Source: Pseudohoeflea sp964511625
GTDB lineage: Bacteria > Pseudomonadota > Alphaproteobacteria > Rhizobiales > Rhizobiaceae
Length of the DNA stretch: 64,000 nucleotides
Direction: 5' to 3'
Assembly (NCBI GenBank): GCA_964511625.1
Contig: CAZEJG010000003.1
Coordinates: 1-64,000, forward strand
The position numbers and the translations under genes were made by a program. Under the pieces are notes generated by a model that saw nothing but the letters and a program-made list of their open reading frames with translations, did no database searches and was not told the DNA's origin. This document shows positions 1 through 7,276 of the stretch, piece after piece (position 1 is the first letter of the stretch; each line of letters starts with the position of its first letter).

Positions 1-16
1 GGCTGACCTTCATCAG

Positions 17-616
17 CTAAAACCCGTGACTTCCGCCCGGATGGTGATTCTGTAAGTCCTCGCGGGAAAAGCCGCGCTGGCGCATCGTCGCCATCGCCAG
101 CGCGTCGCCGAGCGCCAGCATCATCGTGGTCGAGGTCGTCGGCGCCATGCGGATGGGGCAGGCCTCCTGCGCCGCGGGCAGGACCAGCGGGACAGTCGCC
201 GCGCGGATCAGCGTCGATTCGCTGCCCGACGAAATGCCGATCACGGGGATCGCATTGGCGCGAGCATGCTCGATCACCGGCATCAGCTCGGCCGTCTCGC
301 CCGAATTGGACAGAAGCATCAGCACGTCGCGCGCCGAAATCATGCCCATGTCGCCATGCGCGGCTTCGGCGGAATGGACGAAAGAGGCGGGGGTGCCGGT
401 GGAGGCGAAGGTGGCGGCGATCTTCTTGCCCACATGGCCCGACTTGCCGAGGCCGGAAATCACCACGCGGCCCTCGACCTTCAGGAGGGTCTCCACCGCT
501 GCCGCGAAGTGGCCGTCGAGCGAGGCGGCCAGCGCGGCGAGACCTTCCGCTTCCATCGCCACGACGTCGCGGCCATGGGCGAGAATGTCATCGGCCAGTT
601 TCGATTTGTCGAGCAT
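17..616 (-). CDS. Arabinose-5-phosphate isomerase-like SIS protein, CBS domains absent (possible nonsense truncation)
   Basis: Sugar isomerase (SIS) domain of the KdsD/KpsF/GutQ family, which interconverts ribulose-5-phosphate and arabinose-5-phosphate for KDO synthesis in the cytoplasm. Visible hallmarks are SGLGKSGHVG, the histidine-rich HSAEAAHGDMGM stretch and LSNSGETAEL, all typical of the family. I chose the ATG at 616 because GGGAG lies about ten bases upstream; the longer frame would need a TTG at 652. The protein is about 199 residues, whereas family members are about 320-330 and carry two C-terminal CBS domains. The frame stops at TAG just after HHPGG, yet the five codons beyond it read LMKVS, which resembles the family's continuation after HPGG. 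Either this is a nonsense mutation in a full-length gene or a natural SIS-only protein. The remainder lies outside the window. Confidence 0.75.
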   Translation of the reverse strand: MLDKSKLADDILAHGRDVVAMEAEGLAALAASLDGHFAAAVETLLKVEGRVVISGLGKSGHVGKKIAATFASTGTPASFVHSAEAAHGDMGMISARDVLMLLSNSGETAELMPVIEHARANAIPVIGISSGSESTLIRAATVPLVLPAAQEACPIRMAPTTSTTMMLALGDALAMATMRQRGFSREDLQNHHPGGSHGF

Positions 617-706
617 CGCCTGAAGCTCCCAAGGATTCTTCCGACGCCTCAATAATCGCCATCCGCGCCCGTTGCAAAGCGTTTCGCCGGTTATACCCGT
701 CTCGCG

Positions 707-1711
707 TCAGTGCATGCTGCGCGCCAGCCACTTGTGCCAGCCGGCTTCCGAGCCGTTGAAGACGTTGAGGTCGATGCGGGTGTCGTGGCTCGCCGCAAGT
801 CCCGTGCCCGAGTACTGCCAGAAGACGAAATCCCGGTTCGGATAGACCTTCGAGGGGTGCGCGGCGACTGAGCGCAGCCAGAACGGATAGTCCTTGAAGG
901 CGCCGCGCAGATTGTCCTCGTAGAAGTCGGGTGCGGTGTAGATGATCGGCTTCTGGCCGTAGTGGGCTTCCAGCCGGTCCATGAAGACCTGCATCTTTTC
1001 CCGCACGACTTCGGGGGAGGGACGCTTCTTGCAGCGCGAGGTGTGGTTCCACTCGACGTCGATGACAGGCGGCAGCGCACCTTTCTCCTTCGGTACGTTG
1101 CGGATGAACCAGTCGGCCTGCTCGCTCGCGACACGGCACCAGTAGAAGAAGTGATAGGCGCCCCGCGGCACACCGGCCTCGCGGGCGGCATTCCAGTTCT
1201 GCCGGAAGTTCGGGTCGGTGTGGTCGCCGCCGTCGGTGGCCTTGATGAAGGCGAAATTCGCGCCGTCGCGGCGCAGCTTGTGCCAGTTTATGTCGCCCTG
1301 CCAGCGCGAGACGTCGACGCCGTGCACCTCGAAGGGCCGCGGCGAAAGACGCCCGAAATTGATCGGCTTGGCGTCCTTGAAGGTCGCCTTGTAGACCTTC
1401 GGCTTGCGGAAGTCCGACGCCGGCGCCCGCGCAGGTTCCTCTGCGTGGATGACGGCGAGTTCCACCGGCGACTGCGGCTTCTCGGCCGAAAAGCCGAGCT
1501 CGGTGGAGGATTCGATGGCGGAACTGGGCGCGGCGTCGTCGGCCACGTCGACACCGGTGGGCGGCACGAGCGGACGGATGGAGGCGGTTTGCGACGGGTC
1601 GACCTTGGCGGACTTGGCGATGTCCAGCCCGTCGATGCCCGAAGATGTGCAGCCTGCGACCAGGCTGAGGAGGGCTGCAAACGCAGTGCCCCGGTATGCT
1701 GAAATCCGCAT
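707..1711 (-). CDS. GH25 family lysozyme (muramidase), lipoprotein
   Basis: Predicted N-acetylmuramidase of glycoside hydrolase family 25, cutting the glycan strand of peptidoglycan. The start at 1711 gives a signal peptide with lipobox LVAG-C, so Cys21 would be lipidated and the protein anchored in the periplasm. A low-complexity linker runs to about residue 125. The GH25 barrel follows, with GVDVSRWQGDINW at about 131, FIKATDGGD, and the acidic pair in PPVIDVEWN at about 225-232 expected to be catalytic. It ends with DLNVFNG, also typical. The total of 334 residues is normal for this family in rhizobia. It is divergent from the sigma factor gene, with a 400-bp gap between them. A longer upstream frame exists but lacks a signal peptide at its front, so I rejected it. 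Confidence 0.85.
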   Translation of the reverse strand: MRISAYRGTAFAALLSLVAGCTSSGIDGLDIAKSAKVDPSQTASIRPLVPPTGVDVADDAAPSSAIESSTELGFSAEKPQSPVELAVIHAEEPARAPASDFRKPKVYKATFKDAKPINFGRLSPRPFEVHGVDVSRWQGDINWHKLRRDGANFAFIKATDGGDHTDPNFRQNWNAAREAGVPRGAYHFFYWCRVASEQADWFIRNVPKEKGALPPVIDVEWNHTSRCKKRPSPEVVREKMQVFMDRLEAHYGQKPIIYTAPDFYEDNLRGAFKDYPFWLRSVAAHPSKVYPNRDFVFWQYSGTGLAASHDTRIDLNVFNGSEAGWHKWLARSMH

Positions 1712-2113
1712 GATTGACCCGTACTCGTTACTGTTTGGGTGCCGCTTCCTACAAGCGATCGACATTAACGATGAATTGCCAAGAAACCTTGAATCCCGTG
1801 CGTTTTCGGCACGCCGGGCTGAGCTTTTTTTCGGGGACTGTCCCGTTGTGGAGCAGGCCTTCCAACATGCTGGGATGATTGATCGAATCGACCCGCGACT
1901 ACGCTTTGTCGCGGTGGTCGGGCGCCTGGCACCGCGGTAACACTGATTAACTGGTAAAGAAGTCATTAACGGCTGCGCGGGCCGCCCGGAGTGCCTCCTG
2001 CGCATCTTTTCCGGAACGGCGGTTGCGGGCGGATTTTGCGCGCCTACATCAAGTCTGTATGATAAACGGGGAGCCGGAACCGGCCGACCCGGAAGAGGGG
2101 ACGTTCATTACAC
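1712..2113. promoter_or_regulatory. Divergent intergenic region between GH25 lysozyme and ECF sigma gene
   Basis: No convincing gene lies in these 402 bases. The stretch must hold the promoters of both flanking genes. A short perfect inverted repeat, GGGAC-T-GTCCC, lies at 1834-1844 next to a run of T. A GTAAC element at 1936-1940 resembles the -35 of SigF-type ECF promoters but has no matching -10 at the expected distance. The ATG of the sigma gene has only a weak ribosome site. Confidence 0.4.
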
Positions 2114-2665
2114 ATGTCGACACTCGCCAGCGATGACGAACTCGGTCGGCTGATCTCGCGTATCGCCTTGGGAGACAGGGCCGCGTTTTCCGCGCTTTAT
2201 CGTGATACGAGCCCGAAACTTTTCGGCATCTGCCTTCGTATTCTCAGACAACAGGCCCAGGCCGAGGACGCACTCCAGGACATCTATGTGAAGATCTGGC
2301 GGCGTTCGGCGAGCTTCGCCGCCGGAAAATCCGCGCCCATGGCGTGGCTCGTGACGATTGCACGTAATCACTGCATCGACATGATCCGCGCCCGGCGACC
2401 CGATCCGGTGGATATCGATGACGCCCCTGCCCTGGCCGACGAGACACCCGACCCCGAGGCCGTGGCGATCACCGCCAGTGAAGGCCGCAGGATCGATACG
2501 TGTCTCGAGGAACTGGACGCCGACCGGGCGAGTGCCGTGGTCAGCGCCTATGTGGAAGGCTACAGTTATCAGGAACTGGCCGAGGAGCACGGCGTGCCGC
2601 TCAACACGATGCGGACCTGGCTCAGGCGCAGCCTGATCAAGTTGAAGGAGTGTCTGCAGCGATGA
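2114..2665 (+). CDS. ECF-family RNA polymerase sigma factor (SigK/RpoE-like)
   Basis: Extracytoplasmic-function sigma factor of 183 residues. Region 2 is visible at about 20-90 (AFSALYRDTSPKLFGICLRIL, AEDALQDIYVKIWRR, PMAWLVTIARNHCIDMIR). Region 4 is at about 130-180, with the helix-turn-helix YSYQELAEEHGVPLNTMRTWLRRSL. It would direct RNA polymerase to a small stress regulon when released by its anti-sigma. The stop codon overlaps the start of the anti-sigma gene by four bases (ATGA), showing translational coupling. The gene order sigma, RskA-like anti-sigma, fasciclin protein resembles the SigK-RskA-MPT70/83 arrangement of mycobacteria. The closest rhizobial relatives would be RpoE-type factors, but the exact group cannot be assigned without a tree. 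Confidence 0.9.
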   Translation: MSTLASDDELGRLISRIALGDRAAFSALYRDTSPKLFGICLRILRQQAQAEDALQDIYVKIWRRSASFAAGKSAPMAWLVTIARNHCIDMIRARRPDPVDIDDAPALADETPDPEAVAITASEGRRIDTCLEELDADRASAVVSAYVEGYSYQELAEEHGVPLNTMRTWLRRSLIKLKECLQR

Positions 2666-3375
2666 GCAGCGACACCACGCCCATGGAACCGGCCAACGAG
2701 CGCGACACCGCGCTCGCCGGTGAATATGTGCTCGGCGTCCTGCCGGAAGCCGAGCGCCGCGCGGCCGAGCGCAGGATCAGCCAGGATGCGGCATTCGCGG
2801 CGCTCGTCGACAACTGGCAGGCCGACCTTTCCGTGCTCGACGAACATTACCAGCCCGAAACCGTGCCGCCGGCGATTGCCGCGCGGATCGAACAGCGCCT
2901 GTTCGGCGCCGAGGGTGCAGCCTCTGCCGGTCTCTGGGGCTCGCTGGCCTTCTGGCGGGGCCTGGCTTTTGCTTCCGTGCTGATTGCTGCCGGGCTTGCC
3001 GTGGCCATGTCCGGCGTTCTGCCCACCGCTGGTGATCAGGCCCAGGTTCTCGTTGCCGATCTCACCGGCGAAAATGCGCCCATCGGACTGGTCGCCCACT
3101 TCAACAGCGGCGACAACACGATCCGGATCGTGCCGGCCGCCATGGATGATGGCGGCGGCCATTCGCTCGAGCTCTGGGCGGTCCCCGGCGATGGCGTTCC
3201 GCGCTCGCTCGGCCTCGTTCCGCATGATGGCGGCGTCATCGCCATCGACCGCAACATCGGATCGGAACTGGCCGCCGGCGTAACGCTCGCCGTCAGCCTC
3301 GAACCGGAGGGCGGATCACCCTCCGGAGCCCCGACCGGGCCCGTTCTCGTGGCCGGGCCGCTCGGCGGGAGCTGA
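2662..3375 (+). CDS. Anti-sigma factor, RskA (anti-sigma K) family
   Basis: Single-pass inner-membrane anti-sigma factor of 237 residues. The N-terminal cytoplasmic part (about 1-90) has the sigma-binding pattern ALAGEYVLGVLPEAERRAAERR typical of RskA/anti-sigma K proteins. A transmembrane segment follows at about 98-116 (GLAFASVLIAAGLAVAMSGVL). The C-terminal domain is periplasmic and of the RskA type, with HSLELWAVPGDGVPRSLGLV. It overlaps the sigma gene by four bases, so the two are co-translated. By analogy with the family, release of the sigma factor probably requires loss or proteolysis of this protein on an envelope signal. The signal itself cannot be read from sequence. Confidence 0.88.
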   Translation: MSSDTTPMEPANERDTALAGEYVLGVLPEAERRAAERRISQDAAFAALVDNWQADLSVLDEHYQPETVPPAIAARIEQRLFGAEGAASAGLWGSLAFWRGLAFASVLIAAGLAVAMSGVLPTAGDQAQVLVADLTGENAPIGLVAHFNSGDNTIRIVPAAMDDGGGHSLELWAVPGDGVPRSLGLVPHDGGVIAIDRNIGSELAAGVTLAVSLEPEGGSPSGAPTGPVLVAGPLGGS

Positions 3376-3595
3376 TCAATTCCCGGTTGAGGGCCGCCTC
3401 ACATAATCGCATAAATGTAACGGGACAATTTTCTTGCGGGGTTAATTCGTTGGAATTACACGCAAAACAAAAGTTTCTGCTTTTTCTGAAACTTTCCCGC
3501 AATCCGCCTCGTCATCTTCACCGTAAAGCTGGTGTTCGACCGGCGATACGTGGAAAGGGTCGCCACCGATCGACCCTCCTGAGGAGGTTGACCAA
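3376..3595 (+). promoter_or_regulatory. Upstream region of the fasciclin gene
   Basis: 220 AT-richer bases between the anti-sigma and fasciclin genes, probably carrying a separate promoter. A GTAAC element lies at 3417-3421. A very good Shine-Dalgarno, AGGAGGT, precedes the fasciclin ATG by about seven bases, suggesting high expression. No terminator was seen after the anti-sigma gene. Confidence 0.4.
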
Positions 3596-4150
3596 ATGAA
3601 ATTCATGCTTCGCACGCTTGCCGCCACTGCCGTTCTTGCAACCGGACTGACCGTCGCTCACGCCGAAAACCCGATGGTTGGAGGTGCGGCCATGTATCCC
3701 GACAAGACGATCGTCGAGAACGCGGTAAACTCGAAGGATCACACCACCCTGGTTGCAGCCGTCAAGGCTGCCGGCCTGGTGGACACGCTCAACGGCGAGG
3801 GCCCGTTCACGGTCTTCGCTCCGACCAATAAAGCCTTCGCCGCGCTGCCCGACGGCACCGTGGAAACGCTTCTGAAGCCGGAGAACAAGGATCAGCTGAC
3901 CAAGATCCTGACCTGCCATGTCGTGGCGGCCGACGCTCATGCGGCGGCGATCATGAAGATGGTGGATGATGATGGCGGCACCCACCCGGTTACCACCGTG
4001 GGCGGTTGCAAGCTCAACATCACCTATGAGGGCGACAAGGTCATGATCGAGGATGAGAACGGCAACGTGGCCAATGTCACCATCGCCGACGTCGACCAGA
4101 AGAACGGTGTCATCCACGTGATCGACAAGGTCCTTCTGCCCAAGATGTAA
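3596..4150 (+). CDS. Secreted fasciclin-domain protein
   Basis: 184-residue exported protein with a signal peptide of about 23 residues (cleavage near VAHA-EN) and a single fasciclin (FAS1) domain from about 40 to 183. Both conserved family blocks are present: H1 as GPFTVFAPTNKAFAALP, and H2 near the C-terminus as VIHVIDKVLLP. FAS1 domains are adhesion or surface modules; rhizobial members have been called Nex18 or MPT70-like. Position directly after an ECF sigma/anti-sigma pair suggests it is a target of that sigma factor, as MPT70/MPT83 are of SigK in mycobacteria. That regulatory link is inference. The strong ribosome site AGGAGGT supports the start. Confidence 0.88.
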   Translation: MKFMLRTLAATAVLATGLTVAHAENPMVGGAAMYPDKTIVENAVNSKDHTTLVAAVKAAGLVDTLNGEGPFTVFAPTNKAFAALPDGTVETLLKPENKDQLTKILTCHVVAADAHAAAIMKMVDDDGGTHPVTTVGGCKLNITYEGDKVMIEDENGNVANVTIADVDQKNGVIHVIDKVLLPKM

Positions 4151-4202
4151 AGGTTGATGCCAGCGGGCTCTTCGCCGCACCGCTCGCTGGCGTCCGGCGC
4201 AG

Positions 4203-4230
4203 CCCCCGTGTCAACGCACGGGGGTTGTTG
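4203..4230 (+). terminator. Rho-independent terminator after the fasciclin gene
   Basis: Perfect 8-bp stem CCCCCGTG (4203-4210) and CACGGGGG (4217-4224) with a six-base loop, followed by the T-rich TTGTTG. It separates the fasciclin gene from msrB. Confidence 0.65.
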
Positions 4231-4319
4231 CGTTTCACGGGGTGCTCACGTCCTGTTGAGTCGGCTTGTTTTGAAACCCGCCGCACTCTCCGCTAGATCC
4301 TTCACAAAGGAGAATGACG

Positions 4320-4853
4320 ATGACCGTATCGAGACTGAACAGAAGATCCCTGCTCCTGGCGACCGCCGCGGGTGCGGCCGTTGTCGGTGCCTCTGCCGTG
4401 TTCCGGCCCTTTGCCCGTCATGCTTCAGCGACCGAAGGCAACTTCGAGGTCACGCTCAGCACGGCCGAATGGAAAGAGCGGTTGACGCCCGAACAGTTCG
4501 CCGTCCTGCGCGAGGAGGCGACCGAGCGTCCGTTTACGAGTCCGCTCAACAAGAATTACGACAAGGGCGTGTACAACTGCGCGGGCTGCGACCTGCCGGT
4601 CTATTCGTCCGAGACGAAGTATGACAGCGGCACCGGCTGGCCGAGTTTCTGGGACTCGCTGCCCGACGCGATCGGCACCAAGGAGGACAACTCACTCTTC
4701 ATGCGTCGGACCGAGGTGCACTGCCGTCGCTGCGGTGGCCATTTCGGCCATATCTTCGACGACGGACCGGAGCCGACCGGCAAGCGTCATTGCCTCAACG
4801 GAGTGTCCCTGACCTTTATTCCCGCTGACGGCGGTGCTTCCAAATCCGGCTGA
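4320..4853 (+). CDS. msrB: Peptide-methionine (R)-S-oxide reductase MsrB, Tat-exported
   Basis: Reduces methionine-R-sulfoxide in oxidised proteins. The first 40 residues form a twin-arginine signal (NRRSLLLATAAGAAVVG), so the enzyme acts in the periplasm rather than the cytoplasm. The MsrB fold shows both zinc CxxC pairs (CAGCD and CRRCGGH), the family block GTGWPSFW, and the catalytic cysteine in KRHCLNGVS at about residue 158. Start choice: an ATG at 4314 is only one base from the AGGAG, whereas the ATG at 4320 has seven-base spacing. Position downstream of the sigma/anti-sigma/fasciclin group suggests a shared envelope oxidative-stress role, but a terminator separates them. Confidence 0.92.
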   Translation: MTVSRLNRRSLLLATAAGAAVVGASAVFRPFARHASATEGNFEVTLSTAEWKERLTPEQFAVLREEATERPFTSPLNKNYDKGVYNCAGCDLPVYSSETKYDSGTGWPSFWDSLPDAIGTKEDNSLFMRRTEVHCRRCGGHFGHIFDDGPEPTGKRHCLNGVSLTFIPADGGASKSG

Positions 4854-4887
4854 TCGAGCCCGCCCGGTCAAGCCGTCAAGCGCGAAT

Positions 4888-4920
4888 AAAAAAGGCCGCC
4901 TTTCGGGGCGGCCTTTTTTT
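4888..4920. terminator. Strong bidirectional terminator between msrB and the proteinase gene
   Basis: Stem AAAGGCCGCC (4891-4900) with GGCGGCCTTT, flanked by runs of A on the left and T on the right. It can serve msrB on the plus strand and the convergent proteinase gene on the minus strand. Confidence 0.88.
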
Positions 4921-4950
4921 GATGGGAACGGCAGATCTGGTGAGATCGCC

Positions 4951-5532
4951 TTATTGGACTTCGGCCACCCTCGTGGTCGATCCGGTCACCTGCACCCAGC
5001 GGGCGGAGTTGTTCTCCGCCTGCATCTTCACATAGCCGAGGCCCGTGCGGTTCACCGGAAGCACCTCGTCACGCATGTTGTCGAGCACGAAGTCGCCGTC
5101 GCGGGTCCGGACCACCAGCACCGTATGTGCCTCGCCACGTCGCCGCGCCATGGTCAGAAGAAGATGGGCCGGCTTGAAACCGCGCGCCATGAGGGCGCGT
5201 CGCTTCGACAGCGCGTAATCCTCGCAATCGCCGGCACGGGTATTGGCCGCCCACACTTCGCGCTTGCCGTACTGCTTGATATCCGAGACCGGCTTGATGG
5301 ACCGGTTGACCACGCGGTTGACCTCGCGCAGCACGGAAAGACGCGCCGGCGGAAGGTTCCCTGCATTGTGGGCACGACAGTCCGAGGAATTCTTGTTGCA
5401 ATATTCGACGTGTCCGTAGGGACGCGAAGTCTCCGAACCGGTCTTCAACCACACCGACGCATGGGCGAGCGGTGAGGAGACCAGGGCTGCCGCGAAGGCA
5501 GCGGAAGAGAGATAGGTACGGGCCTTGTTCAA
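4951..5532 (-). CDS. Periplasmic transglutaminase-like cysteine proteinase (BTLCP / peptidase C93 family)
   Basis: 193-residue secreted protein with a signal peptide ending near AHAS. The domain matches bacterial transglutaminase-like cysteine proteinases (DUF920/C93). The Cys-His-Asp triad is visible as AGDCEDYAL (Cys103), GEAHTVLVV (His136) and VLDNMRDE (Asp151). Family members are found alone or in LapG-like systems that process surface proteins. This one has no LapD or adhesin beside it, so its substrate is unknown. It sits convergent to msrB with a shared terminator between. Confidence 0.82.
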   Translation of the reverse strand: MNKARTYLSSAAFAAALVSSPLAHASVWLKTGSETSRPYGHVEYCNKNSSDCRAHNAGNLPPARLSVLREVNRVVNRSIKPVSDIKQYGKREVWAANTRAGDCEDYALSKRRALMARGFKPAHLLLTMARRRGEAHTVLVVRTRDGDFVLDNMRDEVLPVNRTGLGYVKMQAENNSARWVQVTGSTTRVAEVQ

Positions 5533-5633
5533 GGGTCGGCTCCTTTCGCTTCCAGATGAGGCGCAACGTCAACTCAATCCGACGATCCGCCTCCTTCCCC
5601 GCTAGAGTTCCGATATGTCCCCAATAAGTCAAT

Positions 5634-5746
5634 GGGGGCGCGAACTGTGTCGCGCCCCCACCAGTAACGGAAATGTGATCGACCGTCCGTTGCGGCCGGG
5701 CGGAAGCCTTCCGCCCCGGGTCATCCGGTCGATGGGGACCGGATGA
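5634..5746 (-). other. Cluster of three perfect hairpins downstream of the small-protein array
   Basis: Three consecutive inverted repeats fill the gap after the last array gene: TCATCCGGTC/GACCGGATGA (5721-5730 and 5737-5746), GGGCGGAA/TTCCGCCC (5698-5705 and 5709-5716), and GGGGGCGCGA/TCGCGCCCCC (5634-5643 and 5650-5659). All arms are perfect with loops of three to six bases. None is followed by a clear T-run, so they look more like transcript-stabilising structures or a Rho-type 3' end than a classical terminator. Confidence 0.6.
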
Positions 5747-5761
5747 GAGGGAAGCCAGCCC

Positions 5762-6067
5762 TTAGTAGGGCAGGACGCCGTCGCCGAGGCGGGGCTGCTT
5801 GGCCAGATCGACCGAGGTGCCGTTACCGATCGAAGCGGTTGCCGTGTAATCGATCCGGGTAGCCGGGACATCGTAGCTCGGCGAACGGTCGTTGAACGGG
5901 CCGTTCTGGGTGAACTGGTTGGCGTCGTTCGTCGTTGCGATCGGGGCCGCGGCGTTCGAGGCAGCCACGTTCTGCGGCAGGTAGACGGCATCCAGAGCGG
6001 AGCTGTCGGCGAAGGCGCCGGAAGTGGCGGCGAGGGTCAGGCCCAGTGCGATAAGAACGTTTTTCAT
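5762..6067 (-). CDS. Small secreted protein, array copy 1 (most diverged; DUF680-like?)
   Basis: 101-residue protein with a clean signal peptide (MKNVLIALGLTLAATSGAFA) and a short, low-hydrophobicity mature part containing DYTATASIG and ending PRLGDGVLPY. It is the third gene in transcription order and the most diverged of three tandem paralogues. The pattern of signal peptide, short polar body and D-x-T-x-x-x-SI motif recalls the rhizobial DUF680 family, but I am not sure of that. No function can be given. The ribosome site GGAG lies in a small hairpin identical to that of copy 2. Confidence 0.7.
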   Translation of the reverse strand: MKNVLIALGLTLAATSGAFADSSALDAVYLPQNVAASNAAAPIATTNDANQFTQNGPFNDRSPSYDVPATRIDYTATASIGNGTSVDLAKQPRLGDGVLPY

Positions 6068-6163
6068 TTTACTTACTCCGTAAGTTCGAATTCTGTTGTC
6101 AGGTCTTTTGGAAACGGCGGCCCTTAGTAGGGCAGGACGCCGTCGCCGAGGCGGGGCTGCTTG
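6030..6163. repeat. 134-bp direct repeat, left copy
   Basis: Identical base for base to 6404-6537 (offset 374). It covers the signal-peptide coding start of one gene, the 56-bp spacer and the 3' end of the next. This marks the unit of tandem duplication. Confidence 0.9.
6072..6084 (-). promoter_or_regulatory. Ribosome-site hairpin before array copy 1
   Basis: On the minus strand CTTAC-GGA-GTAAG places the Shine-Dalgarno GGAG in the loop and stem of a 5-bp hairpin, eight bases before the ATG. It recurs at 6446-6458 before copy 2 and is absent before copy 3. Confidence 0.5.
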
Positions 6164-6441
6164 GCGATCGAGGCACCGAGGTGGCCGTCGTCAGAGATCG
6201 AGGCAGTCGCGGTGTAATCGATGCCGGCGTTGACCGGGGCGGCGTAGGTCGGAGAACGGTCGCCGAAGGGGCCGGTGTTGGTCAGCTCGTTGCGGCCATC
6301 ATAGGTGCTGTCGGCGATAGCGACGGCAGCATTGCCGTGATTGAGTTCGGGCGAACCCTGAACGTCGAGGGCCGAGCTGTTGGCGAAGGCGCCGGTGGTG
6401 GCTGCGAGGGTCAGGCCCAGTGCGATAAGAACGTTTTTCAT
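6124..6441 (-). CDS. Small secreted protein, array copy 2
   Basis: 105-residue protein, 94 of 105 residues identical to copy 3 by my count. Signal peptide MKNVLIALGLTLAATTGAFA, then a short periplasmic or secreted body with GPFGDRSPTYAAPV, DYTATASI and the invariant end QPRLGDGVLPY. The 56-bp gap to copy 1 is identical to the gap between copies 2 and 3, showing recent unit duplication. No cysteines are present in the mature part, which makes disulfide folding impossible. Function unknown. Confidence 0.72.
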   Translation of the reverse strand: MKNVLIALGLTLAATTGAFANSSALDVQGSPELNHGNAAVAIADSTYDGRNELTNTGPFGDRSPTYAAPVNAGIDYTATASISDDGHLGASIAKQPRLGDGVLPY

Positions 6442-6537
6442 TTTACTTACTCCGTAAGTTCGAATTCTGTTGTCAGGTCTTTTGGAAACGGCGGCCCTTA
6501 GTAGGGCAGGACGCCGTCGCCGAGGCGGGGCTGCTTG
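6404..6537. repeat. 134-bp direct repeat, right copy
   Basis: Partner of 6030-6163. The perfect identity contrasts with about 90% protein identity inside the genes, pointing to recent duplication or gene conversion at the spacer. Confidence 0.9.
6446..6458 (-). promoter_or_regulatory. Ribosome-site hairpin before array copy 2
   Basis: Same CTTAC-GGA-GTAAG element as at 6072-6084, carried within the 134-bp duplicated segment. Confidence 0.5.
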
Positions 6538-6815
6538 ACGATCGAGGCGCCGAGGTGGCTGTTGTCGTCGATCGACGCAGTCGCGGTGTAATCGATGCCG
6601 GTGTTGACCGGAGCGGCGTAGGTCGGCGAACGGTCGCCGAAGGGGCCGGTGTTGGTCAGCTCGTTGCGGCCGTCATAAGTGCTGTTGGCGATTGCAACGA
6701 CTGCATTGCCGCGGTCGAGTTCCGGGGTGCCCTTGACGTCGAGCGCCGAGCTGTTGGCGAAGGCGCCGGTGGTGGCGGCGAGGGTCAGTCCAAGTGCGAT
6801 AAGAACGTTTTTCAT
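6498..6815 (-). CDS. Small secreted protein, array copy 3 (promoter-proximal)
   Basis: 105 residues and first in transcription order. Same architecture as copy 2: signal peptide, the GPFGDRSPTYAAPV block, DYTATASI, and terminal PRLGDGVLPY. Unlike copies 1 and 2 its leader is unique: GGAGAG about seven bases before the ATG with no hairpin around it. It is probably the ancestral copy and carries the promoter for the array, since the spacers downstream are too short and identical. Function unknown. Confidence 0.72.
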   Translation of the reverse strand: MKNVLIALGLTLAATTGAFANSSALDVKGTPELDRGNAVVAIANSTYDGRNELTNTGPFGDRSPTYAAPVNTGIDYTATASIDDNSHLGASIVKQPRLGDGVLPY

Positions 6816-7276
6816 TTCAGTCTCTCCATCGTGTGAGCCGTGATGTCCGTCCCGTGTCTTGGGTTACGAGGCGTTCGGCTCTTAAGTTTCAGTTCGGAAA
6901 GCGAACCAGCAATTTCCCTCTTATGGGTGCCGGCTGGCCGGCTTTCCGATCGGGCGGTGCGTTTTGTCCCGCCGTCGATGGGATGGAAATGCGCCTTCGA
7001 TCGAAAAGTTTCAAAGAACGATATTGTGTTCCCGGCTAACATTTTCGTGGCCTTGAAATGACCATCGCCGATTCCACTGGAAATTTAGAATCAATAAAAT
7101 CAATAGGTTGCGGAGAAGAATCGGGCTGACGATTTCGTGAGCATGCTCATTTTGAGCCTCGAAAATCGATGCTGGCGATGACCGCAGCGTTCACCACCAG
7201 TGAACAATGGCCTATAAATGGCACTTCTGGCGGTCGGAACGGTGTGCCCTGCTATCCGTCCGCTCGTCGATCGGCG
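6816..7276. promoter_or_regulatory. 461-bp gene-free region upstream of the small-protein array
   Basis: No supportable gene was found; the reading frames here are short and lack ribosome sites. The right half is AT-rich (around 7080-7105). Two perfect palindromes stand out: TGAGCATGCTCA at 7138-7149, and GTTCAC-CACCA-GTGAAC at 7189-7205. Either could be a regulator site for the array promoter. The region also holds the 3' end of the urt operon transcript, for which I see no clear terminator. Confidence 0.4.

Noticed and set aside
1936..1961. SigF-type ECF promoter (GTAAC-N16-CGAA) before the sigma gene
   Set aside because: The -35-like GTAAC is present, also at 3417, but the -10 CGAA is missing at the required distance in both places.
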